From MKSF01 sp037190225 (GTDB taxonomy: Bacteria; Bacteroidota; Bacteroidia; Chitinophagales; Chitinophagaceae): a stretch of DNA of 64,000 nucleotides. Below are positions 44,101 to 53,034 of this stretch, one piece after another; positions within the stretch are counted from its first letter, which is position 1, and each line of letters starts with the position of its first letter. The translations under genes and the position numbers were made by a program. The notes under the pieces were generated by a model. The model was not told the DNA's origin, did not search any database, and worked only from the letters and a program-made list of their open reading frames with translations. The stretch is taken from NCBI GenBank assembly GCA_037190225.1, contig JBBCJL010000011.1, forward strand, positions 155,578 to 219,577, written 5' to 3'.

Positions 44101-46115
44101 ACCAGTTCCTTAAGGATAAGCTGACAGGGATCGGCCTGGATAATGCCCGTAAATTCCACTTCACACCGGTAGTTAAAAATTACCGTACCACCAACCTCAG
44201 CGTATATGCGGGAGCGGTCACCAGGCAAAACGAGATCCACGATGAGCTGGACGGCTTCCTGCTGAACCGGTACAGCTGCTATCATGGTGTCAATACCATA
44301 CAGATAGGCATCTTCGATTCTGTTTCCGCGGAGCCTCTCAACAGGACGATAGCCTGCAACAGGGATTATATAAAGACCATGAATGAGTTCAACATCACCA
44401 CGGCAGCCAACAGGAACACCGCGATGAATTTCCTGAGAAGCATACCGGACGGCTATTATATATCCATCAAGAACATTATCTATTCCGGCAACTATGTTCC
44501 TGCTACGATGTCGCCCATCGCATGGCAGGCGGACACCAATATCTACGGCTCGCAGAATAGTCTCTATCATGCCCTGAAAGACATCGGGTTCACCGATATT
44601 GACCTCACCACCACCACTGCCCGGAATACCTTCCTGTTCTTCAGGAAAAAAGGAAACAATACGTTCCCGGTGTACCAGAAAGTATCGGCGGGAGACGAGA
44701 AGATCATGCTGGATCTCACGATAGAGACACAACTGGACTCAGGATTTGTACGAAGCACGGTCATTGGTCCTGCCGCCAGATGGGAAACGGCACACTGGCA
44801 GGTAAGCAGCCTGGATAATGCTCCGCAGAATGACAGCTCTTATATCCAGATCTTCGGCATAGATGATACCGACCAGGAAACCCTGGTATATACCGGCATA
44901 GCAAAAGATATTACGCTCAGCTTCATTGACGCGGCCACCTATCCCAGAATAAGGCTGATGTGGACCACGCTGGATACGATCAACCTGACCAGCCACCATA
45001 TGCCTTTCTGGAGAGTGCACTATACGCCTTTACCGGAAGCGGCGCTGAACCCGATTACCAGGTTCACGCTGCCCGGGGACACGCTGGGCTACGGCCAGAC
45101 CCTGAATTTCAGGATGGCGGTGGAAAACATCTCCGATTATGATATGGACAGCATGCTGGTGCGGTTCCGTGTAATAGACAGGAACAATGTATCCCACGAG
45201 CTGAGCAATGTCCGTTACAGGCCGCTTAAAGTAAAAGATACGATCGAGGTGGGCCTGGATGTGGACGTCCGCCAGTTCACAGGCAATAATCACGTGTTCA
45301 TTGAAGCCAACCCGTTCAATGACCAGCCGGAACAATACCACCCGAACAACATCGGCTATTTCAATTTCTTCGTCAATACGGACAACAGGAATCCCCTGCT
45401 GGACGTCACTTTCGATGGGGTCCGGATCCTGGATAAGGATATCGTATCGGCTAAACCGCTCATCAAGATACTGCTGAACGATGAGAATATGAGCTACCTG
45501 CTGAAGGACACTTCGCTGTTTGAGCTGCAGCTAGCTTTCCCCGGCAATATTTCCAGCCCGGTAGCCGTACCTATAGACGGCACCATCTGTAAATTCTTCC
45601 CTGCGGCTTCCGGCGCCAGCAAAAACGAAGCCTACCTGGAGTACAGGCCGGACCTGTACGAGGACGGTATGTATAAGCTCATTGTAAAAGCGAGAGATAA
45701 CAGCGGCAACCAGGCGGGTAATTTTGACAAATACGAGGTCAATTTTACCGTGGACAATACACCCGGCATCACGAATATGCTGAATTATCCGAATCCTTTC
45801 TCTACCTCCACGGCCTTTGTATTTACGCTGACAGGCTCCCAGGTGCCCTCGCAGCTGAAGATACAGATCCTGACAGTAACAGGAAAAGTAGTACGGGAGA
45901 TCACCAGGCAGGAGCTCGGACCTGTCCATATCGGGCGGAATATCACCCAGTACAAATGGGACGGCCGCGACCAGTTCGGCCAGCTGCTGGGTAACGGCGT
46001 CTACCTGTACAGGGTCGTTACGCACAATAACGGCGAAAAGCTGGAGCTGCGTGCCAATAAGAATGTAGATAAATACTTTAAAAACGGCTACGGCAAAATG
46101 TATATCATGAGATAA
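41109..46115 (+). CDS. porU2: C25-family cysteine peptidase, putative T9SS sortase PorU2
   Basis: A 1668-residue exported protein of the gingipain (C25) family. A signal peptide ends near residue 24 (VTAQ). The catalytic dyad is H637 in ISFYGHASSSG and C667 in MAYGCEVADI, 30 residues apart as expected. Later regions include a CARDB-like domain (about residues 775-880) and beta-sandwich domains. The C-terminal domain (NMLNYPNPFSTSTAFVFTLTG onward, WDGRDQFGQLLGNGVYLYRV) is FlgD/T9SS-like. PorU removes the sorting domain and attaches cargo to the surface; PorU2 is the larger paralogue name used in Bacteroidota. It is the second gene after the PorV/PorQ gene. Confidence 0.88.
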   Translation: MKKVQLIVLLCFNLLVYHAQVTAQTYGHEWINFNQQYYKFYINADGIYRINYNKLVQLGLQNVPGSQFAVYNLGREIPIYVSTSGILGASDFILIPCNRRDGAYDNGLYDQPGNNPNVFTSATFRSNPYFLTYGTGQRERYELRENPIPITPPTASPYVKYNMNATDLYFIPGFSNSTSNNYYSSAFDRSEGMGISGISTAAKTFTTPLLNYNFQPQDSTAYNTYYFSLSNTNLTNNNNIKVKINGVEVFDTTLPPVTYIRKSIRIPSTLLTNANTNLEFTGTSHFNVFEYSFSNYRQPTFVGFTPSNYFNFTLPKEYNYYEFPTPSLGDGVFFYLFDRTSQKVYKTTRTSATLQRLLADASSQPRDVIGGRSNQISDAISFLPVSFNAGLVTNLDKNYLVIADSFLVNANPNYIGDYVSYRNSSAGGSYSAIAIDARQLQDMFGYGHLYHPLGIRKFIRFALDNWTTKPEYLFLIGKGVSYNSSHLYNNNPGAYSFYPLPTWGYPGTDNLFSSFQANGLTYPELATGRLSVRTNDEIAIYFNKVKAYENAVKPTPDIGDNLWKKEVLHIAGATTLDLQNQLLNALNNAKSIIEDTLTNARVTTIFKRSTDPVSSVADRRIDSMINNGVRYISFYGHASSSGFDYNLNSPELQHSTPRFPIFMAYGCEVADIFQLNNIKTISESYLLAPNGGAIAMISSNNFGWTSIIPNYMANLYRELSYRSYHKTLGEQYKANIHYLNNNFTHPFYNIHTQSFILQGDPGLMLGAPGLPDLAIDPSLVSVNPVNINTTMDSFKVKAQYYNIGLSTADSFMVKIQHTRTGSGTVLYTDSFKTAVRLTDSFEISIPVTENAVGLSKVIITLDADETLTELYETNNSVAVDIHIFEEDLVPVYPYEFSILHKADLELRASTLNTMAPFNKYIIEIDTTELFNSPLKKSHNISTKGGTIKWNPGIQLRDSTVYYWRTAVDTLINGDRKWNYSSFIYIAGGQPGWNQSHYYQFLKDKLTGIGLDNARKFHFTPVVKNYRTTNLSVYAGAVTRQNEIHDELDGFLLNRYSCYHGVNTIQIGIFDSVSAEPLNRTIACNRDYIKTMNEFNITTAANRNTAMNFLRSIPDGYYISIKNIIYSGNYVPATMSPIAWQADTNIYGSQNSLYHALKDIGFTDIDLTTTTARNTFLFFRKKGNNTFPVYQKVSAGDEKIMLDLTIETQLDSGFVRSTVIGPAARWETAHWQVSSLDNAPQNDSSYIQIFGIDDTDQETLVYTGIAKDITLSFIDAATYPRIRLMWTTLDTINLTSHHMPFWRVHYTPLPEAALNPITRFTLPGDTLGYGQTLNFRMAVENISDYDMDSMLVRFRVIDRNNVSHELSNVRYRPLKVKDTIEVGLDVDVRQFTGNNHVFIEANPFNDQPEQYHPNNIGYFNFFVNTDNRNPLLDVTFDGVRILDKDIVSAKPLIKILLNDENMSYLLKDTSLFELQLAFPGNISSPVAVPIDGTICKFFPAASGASKNEAYLEYRPDLYEDGMYKLIVKARDNSGNQAGNFDKYEVNFTVDNTPGITNMLNYPNPFSTSTAFVFTLTGSQVPSQLKIQILTVTGKVVREITRQELGPVHIGRNITQYKWDGRDQFGQLLGNGVYLYRVVTHNNGEKLELRANKNVDKYFKNGYGKMYIMR

Positions 46116-46160
46116 GCGTCAGTGACAGGCAAATCAAAATTCATTTTTCTATTCCTGGAA

Positions 46161-46196
46161 ACCTTCGTAGTTTTAAGACTTCGAAGGTTTTTTATT
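46161..46196 (+). terminator. Terminator of the PorU2-like gene
   Basis: Arms AACCTTCG and CGAAGGTT with a loop of about 14 bases, then TTTTTATT. It runs almost into the next start at 46199. Confidence 0.7.
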
Positions 46197-46198
46197 CT

Positions 46199-48646
46199 AT
46201 GAAAAGAACAGTATTCAGTCTTATAATCTTACTCGCACAGTTTTCAGCATACAGCCAGCAGGTACGCCCCTCACCCTCCAGCGATATATTATCACAGCTT
46301 AAACAACTTCACACCCTTGGCACTGTCATGTACCTGGCCGCGCACCCGGATGATGAGAATACCCGGCTTATTTCCTATCTGGTGCACGAAAGGAATGTCC
46401 GCACCATCTACCTGTCCCTCACCCGGGGAGATGGCGGGCAGAATATCATCGGCAATGAGCAGGGCCCGGTACTGGGGCTGATAAGGACCCTTGAAATGAA
46501 CGAGGCCAGGAAGCTGGACGGCGCGGAACAGCTCTATACTTCGGCTGTTGATTTCGGCTTTACCAAAAACCCGGAAGAAGTATTCACTTTCTGGAATAAG
46601 CAGCAGCTGGTGGATGAAGTGAAGAACGCCATCCAAAAGACCCGTCCCGATATCATCATACTCCGCTTTCCCACTACGGGCGAAGGCGGCCACGGGCAGC
46701 ATACCGCTTCTGCGATCATCGCGCTGGAAGCCTACAGGCAATTAGCTGAAGAAGCCCGTACCAATAAGCTGGTATGGCTTCCCCGCCGTGTGCTATTTAA
46801 CGCCTTTAATTTCGGGGATCGCTCCACACAGCGGGAGGACCAGCTGAAAATTGACATCAACCAATATAATCCTTTACTGGGCAAGAGCTATGGCGAGCTG
46901 GCCGGCCAGAGCCGCAGCATGCACAAAAGCCAGGGAGCCGGTACGCCGCAGTCTTTCGGTATCTATAAAGAATACTTCCAGCACCTGGCAGGTACGGAAG
47001 CCGCTGACGATATCCTGGAAGGCACAGACCTCACCTGGAGCAGGATAGGAGCAGGTGACATAGGGCAGGACATTGCTGCTGCCATAAAGCAGTTCGAGCC
47101 GGAGCATCCTGATAAGAGCGTTCCGGCTTTGCTCCGTATCAGGGACAAGATCGCACGGCTTCCCGCGGGACATTACCGCGATCTGAGCCTCGGCCATACC
47201 GACCGGCTGATCCTTTCCTGCGCCGGTATTACGGCAGAGATACTGGCTGAAAAGCCGGCGTATGTCCCGGGGGAGCCGATACGAGGCACACTCAATATTA
47301 TTGCGAGGTACGAGGATGCCGGCATCGTGTCCGTGCAACAGGATACCGGTACACTGCGCACCGCCACCATTACTACCCCGCTTCAGCACGCGTTTGAAAA
47401 AGATAAGATATTCCGCCAGGAGCTTACATTTGTCAATCACTGGCAGCCGGACCAGCCTTACTGGCTCGGGTCCGAGCAGCATCATCATTTCACTGCCATA
47501 TCCGGCGGCCCCCTGGGCATACCTGTTCAGCCGGCCAAACAGGCGCAGGTATTACTTGAAATCGGCAAGCACAGGCTTACAGTCACTGTGCCCTTATCAT
47601 ATAAGCGCCTGGACCCGCTGCGGGGTGATGTGATCAATGCCATACGCATTGAGCCGGCCCTGTCTGTCGCGCCGGTCAACAGCCTGCTGTTCGTACATAA
47701 GGACAACGCGGCAACCCAGCTGCAGCTGAAAGCCAATACCACGCTCAGCAATATCCGGGTAGCTGCCGGGAACGCGCCCGGCAAGCCTGCTCAACAGGTG
47801 CTGCATATAGGGCAGCTGAAATCCGGCACTGATACCCTTATCACTTTCGCGGTGCCTCCGGGTTTGCTGAAAGGCGGAAATATCTATTTCACAGCTACCG
47901 CTTCCGGAGCGGATGCCATTTTTCACCAGGGCCAGAAGCTGCTTACCTATGAGCATATACCGGAAACTCAATACCTGGAAACGGCCGTTCAGAAGATCGT
48001 TCACCGGAGCTGGGAGTCCAAAGTAAAGAAAATCGGTTATATACAGGGTGCTGACGACCTGGTGGATGATGTATTGAAAGCCATGGGCCTGGATGTGATC
48101 AACCTGGGCCTGAACGATTTCCAGAACCCTTCCTTTATCGGGGGACTGGATGCCATAGTGGTCGGCATCCGGGCGTATAATGTCAATAATGACATTGCAG
48201 CGATCCATCCCCTGCTGATGCAGTATGCTGCCGGAGGCGGTACGGTTATCGTACAGTACAATACGGACAAAAACCTGAAAACAGATATCCCTGGACCTTA
48301 CCCGCTTACCCTGAGCCGGAACAGGATCACCAGGGAAGACGCGCCCACACAATATATCCGGCCGCAACACCGTTTACTCCATTATCCCAATGCCATCCAT
48401 AAAACGGACTGGGACAACTGGGTGCAGGAACGGGGTCTTTATTATGCCCGCCAATGGGACGATCGTTACCAGACCCTCATCAGCCACCAGGAATTCGAAG
48501 AAAAACAGCAGGAAAGCGGTATTTTGTATGCACCGTACGGAAAAGGGCATTATATTTACACTTCCTTAGCCTTTTTCAGGCAGCTGCCGGACGGTAATGC
48601 CGGGGCCATCAAATTATTTATGAACATGTTGTCCGTAGGAAAATAA
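46199..48646 (+). CDS. Large PIG-L family deacetylase, exported
   Basis: An 815-residue secreted protein with a signal peptide (to SAYSQQ, residue about 21). The PIG-L/LmbE domain (about 38-290) has the zinc motif AAHPDDENTRLI at residues 48-59, LTRGDGGQN, and the third ligand region GEGGHGQHTASA. The family removes acetyl groups from GlcNAc-type sugars. The C-terminal 500 residues are beta-rich plus a Rossmann-like or glutamine-amidotransferase-like end (KIGYIQGADDLVDDVLKAMGLDVINLGLNDF, YAAGGGTVIVQYNT), as in other long Bacteroidota members. Its stop overlaps the next start (TAATG), so it is translationally coupled to the GmhA-type gene. Confidence 0.9.
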   Translation: MKRTVFSLIILLAQFSAYSQQVRPSPSSDILSQLKQLHTLGTVMYLAAHPDDENTRLISYLVHERNVRTIYLSLTRGDGGQNIIGNEQGPVLGLIRTLEMNEARKLDGAEQLYTSAVDFGFTKNPEEVFTFWNKQQLVDEVKNAIQKTRPDIIILRFPTTGEGGHGQHTASAIIALEAYRQLAEEARTNKLVWLPRRVLFNAFNFGDRSTQREDQLKIDINQYNPLLGKSYGELAGQSRSMHKSQGAGTPQSFGIYKEYFQHLAGTEAADDILEGTDLTWSRIGAGDIGQDIAAAIKQFEPEHPDKSVPALLRIRDKIARLPAGHYRDLSLGHTDRLILSCAGITAEILAEKPAYVPGEPIRGTLNIIARYEDAGIVSVQQDTGTLRTATITTPLQHAFEKDKIFRQELTFVNHWQPDQPYWLGSEQHHHFTAISGGPLGIPVQPAKQAQVLLEIGKHRLTVTVPLSYKRLDPLRGDVINAIRIEPALSVAPVNSLLFVHKDNAATQLQLKANTTLSNIRVAAGNAPGKPAQQVLHIGQLKSGTDTLITFAVPPGLLKGGNIYFTATASGADAIFHQGQKLLTYEHIPETQYLETAVQKIVHRSWESKVKKIGYIQGADDLVDDVLKAMGLDVINLGLNDFQNPSFIGGLDAIVVGIRAYNVNNDIAAIHPLLMQYAAGGGTVIVQYNTDKNLKTDIPGPYPLTLSRNRITREDAPTQYIRPQHRLLHYPNAIHKTDWDNWVQERGLYYARQWDDRYQTLISHQEFEEKQQESGILYAPYGKGHYIYTSLAFFRQLPDGNAGAIKLFMNMLSVGK

Positions 48647-49242
48647 TGATAAAAATGCACCAGGATAAGATCAAGCATATTTTGACCAATAGTATTTCGG
48701 TAAAGCAGGCCATTCTGAATGATACCGGGCTGCTTCAGACCATTGAAGCCGTTGTGGAGCTGATGGTCACCACGTTCAGCAACGGGAATAAGGTACTGTT
48801 CTGCGGTAACGGCGGCAGCGCGGCAGATGCCCAGCACCTGGCCGCCGAGTTCTCCGGCCGGTTCTATACGGACCGTAACCCGCTGCCTTCCGAAGCACTG
48901 CACTGCAATACATCTTTCCTCACCGCGGTAGGCAATGATTACGGGTATGAGTTCGTGTACAGCAGAATGATGAAAGGCATCGGCAGGCCGGGCGATATTC
49001 TGGTAGGTCTCAGCACTTCCGGTAACTCCCCCAATATCATCAATGCCTTTGAGGTATGCCGTGAGATCGGGGTTGTAACAATAGGTATGACCGGAGCCAC
49101 GGGCGGTAAGATGCTGGGGCTTTCTGATCATATTATCAATGTGCCGAGCACCGATACACCCCGCATCCAGGAAAGCCATATCACGATAGGACATATCATC
49201 TGCCAGCTTGTGGAAGAACGACTGTTCAGCCAGGCTTTATAA
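48646..49242 (+). CDS. SIS-domain phosphoheptose isomerase (GmhA-like)
   Basis: A 198-residue SIS protein with the GmhA features FCGNGGSAADAQHLAAEFSGRF (residues about 53-74), FLTAVGNDYGYEFVYSRMM, LVGLSTSGNSPNIINAFEV and the C-terminal ITIGHIICQLVEERLF. GmhA converts sedoheptulose-7-phosphate to D-glycero-D-manno-heptose-7-phosphate for lipopolysaccharide or glycan heptose. The start codon shares one base with the stop of the PIG-L gene, so the two are likely coupled. No other heptose genes are in the window. Confidence 0.9.
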   Translation: MIKMHQDKIKHILTNSISVKQAILNDTGLLQTIEAVVELMVTTFSNGNKVLFCGNGGSAADAQHLAAEFSGRFYTDRNPLPSEALHCNTSFLTAVGNDYGYEFVYSRMMKGIGRPGDILVGLSTSGNSPNIINAFEVCREIGVVTIGMTGATGGKMLGLSDHIINVPSTDTPRIQESHITIGHIICQLVEERLFSQAL

Positions 49243-49551
49243 TAAGTTTCTGCCCGTCAGGGTCCGGGAAGCAACAGGACAGAGCTTCCTGCCGTGACAT
49301 GATACAGTGAAATGCTTTCCCCGGCTGCATTACAGCATCTGAAAGAGCTTTATAAAGACTTATTTACTCCATAGGCTCCCGGAAATTGATATAACTATGC
49401 TGACCTGCTTTTTTTAGGATAGCCGGAACGGAGCTTTATTCCAATTCCGTAACAGCCAGCCTAATAAATGCCACGCCATCCAACAAAGCTTACTTAATAG
49501 ATAAAATTTATTTTTCATCAATCAAAGTATTTATCTTTTAAATATTTTGGG

Positions 49552-49559
49552 TATCTTTG
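49552..49559 (+). promoter_or_regulatory. -7 promoter element (TATCTTTG)
   Basis: Perfect TAnnTTTG match 33 bases before the lipocalin-like gene. The preceding part of the 49243-49591 gap shows no gene. Confidence 0.55.
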
Positions 49560-49591
49560 CGCAAATTTTTTAACGGTTTAAAAATTAATTA

Positions 49592-49996
49592 ATGAAAAAC
49601 TTAATGAAAGTATTTGGATTCTTTGCTATTTTGGCCTTTGTGGTAACTTCCTGTTCCAAATCTACGGATAAGGTCCTGGTAAAAAAAGATGGAAAATGGG
49701 ATGTGGTAACTGAATATACCGAATACAAAAACGGCGTTGTAACAGAAACGAGCTCTGAAAAAGGAACTATTACATTTTCAGGAAGTAATTTTACAATAGT
49801 AGATGCTGATGGAGAAAGTATCAGCGGTACCTGGAGCGCTACAGACGAAAAAGTAACATTCTCAGTTTCCGGCACTACTATTTTATTCAATATTGTGGAG
49901 TCCAAGAACAAAAAACAAACCTGGGAATATGTTGATAAATATACTGAGGACGGAGATGAGTGGGAAGACAAAACAGTGCTGAAGCTCACCAGATAA
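49592..49996 (+). CDS. Lipocalin-like lipoprotein
   Basis: A 134-residue lipoprotein (lipobox VTSC, Cys about residue 21, then SKST). The body is an up-and-down beta-sheet with the GKWDVVTEYTEYKNGVV opening and a GTWSATDEKVTFSVSG strand pair, ending DKTVLKLTR. This matches the lipocalin-like (DUF4923 or lipocalin_5 type) small lipoproteins common in Bacteroidota. Envelope-located; ligand unknown. It has its own promoter and terminator. Codon use is more AT-rich than the neighbours. Confidence 0.75.
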   Translation: MKNLMKVFGFFAILAFVVTSCSKSTDKVLVKKDGKWDVVTEYTEYKNGVVTETSSEKGTITFSGSNFTIVDADGESISGTWSATDEKVTFSVSGTTILFNIVESKNKKQTWEYVDKYTEDGDEWEDKTVLKLTR

Positions 49997-50022
49997 TCTA
50001 TGATACAGGATCATTTATATAA

Positions 50023-50060
50023 TTATAATTCCCGGCTTTCCGAGCCGGGAATTATTTTTT
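50023..50060 (+). terminator. Terminator of the lipocalin-like gene
   Basis: Arms AATTCCCGGCT and AGCCGGGAATT around a 5-base loop, then a T run. Confidence 0.85.
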
Positions 50061-50188
50061 AATGACGATCTGTTTTGGAAACAGCCTGTACAGATACCTT
50101 TCGCTGAAAGTGTTCGCTCTGTGGGTCAGGGAACGCAGGTATGCCTCCATCCATAACAGGACATCCTGGCAGCCTCTACGTTGTATGT

Positions 50189-51412
50189 CTATATACCGAT
50201 TTCCACCTGGAACCTTATATACCAGCTGTCCCTGCTGGTACCATTGAAATAGTTCCGGGTCTCGTAGGTCAGCTCCGTCTGGAGCTTAAAGGCATGCTCC
50301 CATATATATTTGGTAAGTCCTATGGTATATTGCCGGGTATCAGGTGCCAGATGCGCTATCTTGCCGGCTGAGTTCTGGAATGAATAGCGGCCTATGAACT
50401 CAAAATGGCTCTTCGTAAGATAGCTCCCCTGGAAATCCATACCATGCCCTGCATAAACGTACAGGAACCGGCTGGAATCCGCCGGGTTATACGATACAGG
50501 ATTGGTCGTATTACGTGACATATAGGAAGACATCAGGGCCCATCCCCTGTATTTGAACATCAGGTCACATAAAACAGTATGCAGGTCCTTTTTATCATAC
50601 AGGTACTCGCCCAGCTGTCCGCCTGTTTTTTTGGCATCGTTATTGAACTGGTAAGCCCCCGACAGCATCAGCTTCGGCTTCTGCTCCCGCTTGAGATCCC
50701 CTTCAAAGTACTCTCCCCCGCTGGCAAAAGCGCCCAGAGGATATACTTCGACCTTTCCGGTATAGGCCAGCCCGTGATCATTATTGGAAGTAAAGTTCCT
50801 GCCCTCTCCCATAGTGATCGCTGTTTTGATGCTGTAGGAAAATTTATTACGGTACATATTCAGCTGGTGCACCTGCAAGCCGAAATCCCTGTCAATATTG
50901 AACCGGGCGTTATTGATGCTCCTGTCCGTAAGCTGCAGGGCTCCTGAAGAGTTGAAGCGCTGCCTGTTACCTGGCAGCTTGGTCTGGCCAAAGCCGATGG
51001 TCCATTTGTTGTTGGGCTGGTACCACACTACCGCGTCCCTGATGATATTGATATTTTCATGCTCCTTGATCTCTCCCACATCGCCCGGGGCAAAAGACAG
51101 CTGGATGGCATAAGTGATCTTGGGATTACCGACATACCCGTCCAGGCGCAGCCGTAATCTCCTGATCTGGGCATCAATGCTGCTTTCGCCGGCATCATCC
51201 TCCATATAAGTAGCCCGGTTCTGCATCCGGAACCGGATATTCAGCTGGTAAATGCTGTCGGGAGAGGTAATGCCTACTCCTTTCCCGAAGCTATAGTAAG
51301 GTAGGGTCTGGATCCGTAAAAGGGTATTGTCCCTGGTTCCGTCAGATAATGTATCCTGGGCCTGGACATTGCCGGCGACTGCCAGTGCCAGTACGAAAAG
51401 TAATTTTTTCAT
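50189..51412 (-). CDS. O/P-type outer membrane porin
   Basis: A 407-residue barrel with a signal peptide (MKKLLFVLALAVAGNVQAQ). The porin O/P family is suggested by the N-terminal FRMQNRATYMEDDAGESSIDAQIRRLRLRLDGYVGNPKITYAIQLSF, the strand WTIGFGQTKLPGNRQRFNSSGALQLTDRSI and the closing strand YIRFQVEIGI with terminal aromatic or hydrophobic residues. Such porins pass phosphate or other anions in proteobacteria; selectivity here is unknown. It is monocistronic. Confidence 0.88.
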   Translation of the reverse strand: MKKLLFVLALAVAGNVQAQDTLSDGTRDNTLLRIQTLPYYSFGKGVGITSPDSIYQLNIRFRMQNRATYMEDDAGESSIDAQIRRLRLRLDGYVGNPKITYAIQLSFAPGDVGEIKEHENINIIRDAVVWYQPNNKWTIGFGQTKLPGNRQRFNSSGALQLTDRSINNARFNIDRDFGLQVHQLNMYRNKFSYSIKTAITMGEGRNFTSNNDHGLAYTGKVEVYPLGAFASGGEYFEGDLKREQKPKLMLSGAYQFNNDAKKTGGQLGEYLYDKKDLHTVLCDLMFKYRGWALMSSYMSRNTTNPVSYNPADSSRFLYVYAGHGMDFQGSYLTKSHFEFIGRYSFQNSAGKIAHLAPDTRQYTIGLTKYIWEHAFKLQTELTYETRNYFNGTSRDSWYIRFQVEIGI

Positions 51413-51512
51413 ATGAGCTGTTACGCAATAAGGATGCGAAATTACCTGAACTTATCCCTTGTATTAATTTTTGATTATTAATTTATTATTATCATTTTAA
51501 CCCGTCCGGCAC

Positions 51513-52007
51513 CTATGCCTTACCTTTCTTTATTTTCTTCAGTGTTTTACACTCCGCTTTGGTGTAGGGCTTGGTGGTAGAGCATATACCCGTTCCATAC
51601 TGGCCGGCGCTTCCCTCTTTGGCATAGGCATAAATGATATACTCCTTATTTTCCTCAAAATGAACGCCGCAATCGCCGCCACCCAGGCCTGTTGTCACTT
51701 CTATGATCCTGCCCTGCTCCTTTCCCTTTATCCGTGACTTGACCTGCACGGTGACGACCTTTTCCGTAATGCCGTTCTGGTATTTCTCCTGTATGGTCAT
51801 TTGGTCTACCGGCTTGGAAACCACCGCATCGGGTCCGGTAAGATAGCGGACGCTCAGGACTTTTCCAATGACAACCACAGTGGCATTATCATAGGCCTCT
51901 TTTACAGTAAGCGGACGGCAGGAGCAGGCCAGCGCCTGATAGCCGGCCAGGGAAAGCAATGTACCCGCCAGGATACCTGCCAGTTTGGAAATTCTGTTCA
52001 TGATCAT
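51513..52007 (-). CDS. Exported TIMP/NTR-like cysteine-rich protein
   Basis: A protein of about 164 residues with a signal peptide that should be cut after ALA, giving a mature N-terminus C-S-C-R-P-L-T-V-K-E-A-Y. This recalls the netrin/TIMP fold, where the first Cys of a C-x-C start clamps the metalloprotease zinc (vertebrate TIMPs start CTC or CSC and follow with ...VVIRAKV; here VVVIGKVLSV). Four further Cys occur (GGDCGVHF, GICSTTKPYTKAECKTLKK). A metalloprotease-inhibitor role is inference only. It may start at 52001 (MNRIS) or 52007. Divergent from the ecotin gene. Confidence 0.65.
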   Translation of the reverse strand: MIMNRISKLAGILAGTLLSLAGYQALACSCRPLTVKEAYDNATVVVIGKVLSVRYLTGPDAVVSKPVDQMTIQEKYQNGITEKVVTVQVKSRIKGKEQGRIIEVTTGLGGGDCGVHFEENKEYIIYAYAKEGSAGQYGTGICSTTKPYTKAECKTLKKIKKGKA

Positions 52008-52199
52008 TTTTTTATTATAAAGATGAGCATAAAAGTACGGTAAAAACCGTATTTTTCAGAAAATACTGCAGTAAAGCCGGCTGGTAGCTAACGAATTTCA
52101 GCGGGAGTTTAAACTTTCCGGCTACAGAACCATCTATTGTAGTACAGCATCCTGTCGAAAGACATTACTGCTCAAAAAGGTTACTAAAATCTATATCTT

Positions 52200-52685
52200 A
52201 TGAAAAAAAGAATCGGCCTGCTGGCCACATCCTTCGCTATGACCCTGACCGTGCTCGGCCAGTCCAAAAGTGTGGATATCTCTATGTATCCCAAACCGGA
52301 AAAAGGATACCGGCAAATGATCATAGATGTACCGCATTCAAAAAATGACGCCCGGAAAAAAATAGAATTCCGGGTAGGTAAAGAGATGGAAGTAGACGGC
52401 TGTAATCACTACGGCTTAACCGGAACGCTGGAAAAGAAGGACCTCCAGGGTTGGGGATACGATTATTACATATTTAAGACCCAGGGAGGCGCATTTTCCA
52501 CTCAAATGGGCTGCCCGGACCTCCCCAAACGGCACCTGTTCGTCTCCGGGCAGGCAACAACGGTCGATTATAACGGCAGGCTCCCTATCGTGATTTATGT
52601 ACCGGATGGCTACGAGGTCCGGTTCAGAATATATACCACAGACGATGACGATTATGAGGCCGGAGTAGTGCCGCAGGCCAGGTAA
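52200..52685 (+). CDS. Ecotin-family serine protease inhibitor, exported
   Basis: A 161-residue protein with a signal peptide (to TVLGQ, residue about 21). It matches ecotin across its length: MYPKPEKGYRQMIIDVP, VGKEMEVDGCNHYGLTGTLEKKDLQGWGYDYYIFKTQGGAFSTQMGCPD, and YNGRLPIVIYVPDGYEVRFRIY. The P1 reactive residue is Met103 in STQMGC, as in E. coli ecotin (STMMAC), with the flanking Cys conserved. Ecotin dimers block trypsin-like and elastase-like proteases in the periplasm. It stands alone; upstream is the divergent TIMP/NTR-like gene. I name the family with confidence and leave out a symbol because the two protease inhibitors have not been shown to work together. Confidence 0.92.
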   Translation: MKKRIGLLATSFAMTLTVLGQSKSVDISMYPKPEKGYRQMIIDVPHSKNDARKKIEFRVGKEMEVDGCNHYGLTGTLEKKDLQGWGYDYYIFKTQGGAFSTQMGCPDLPKRHLFVSGQATTVDYNGRLPIVIYVPDGYEVRFRIYTTDDDDYEAGVVPQAR

Positions 52686-52710
52686 CCGGCAAACGTGATA
52701 ATTATAGTAC

Positions 52711-52746
52711 AAGAGGCTGACCGTCCGGACAGCCTCTTGCTTTTTG
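52711..52746 (+). terminator. Terminator of the ecotin gene
   Basis: Arms AAGAGGCTG and CAGCCTCTT (with TGCTTTTT after) lie about 25 bases past the stop. The gap from here to 53034 shows no gene. Confidence 0.7.
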
Positions 52747-53034
52747 TCAGCCTCACTGAGCCTTGACAGCGCCACCTTCTCCTGCTTTTTCAACGAGACA
52801 CCTCCTGTATGGGAACTTTTAACACTTCGGCGGTTCCTGTTTTCCCGGTCAATGCAGGCAGACAATCAAATCGGGCTTTTACCGCGTCCGTAACACTTCT
52901 ATACACCCTCCTAACTTATTCAAAATTAACACATAATATAAATATTTCTTAAATTAAGAAACGATCCAACCAAGCAGTGTGGCCCGGCGTTGATTTAATA
53001 ACCTGTATAAACCACATAAACCACACACTGAATA

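Noticed and set aside
52979..52993. Sigma-54 type promoter (TGGC...TTGA) before the NtrC-type gene
   Set aside because: The spacing between the GG and GC positions is one base short and the GC is GA.
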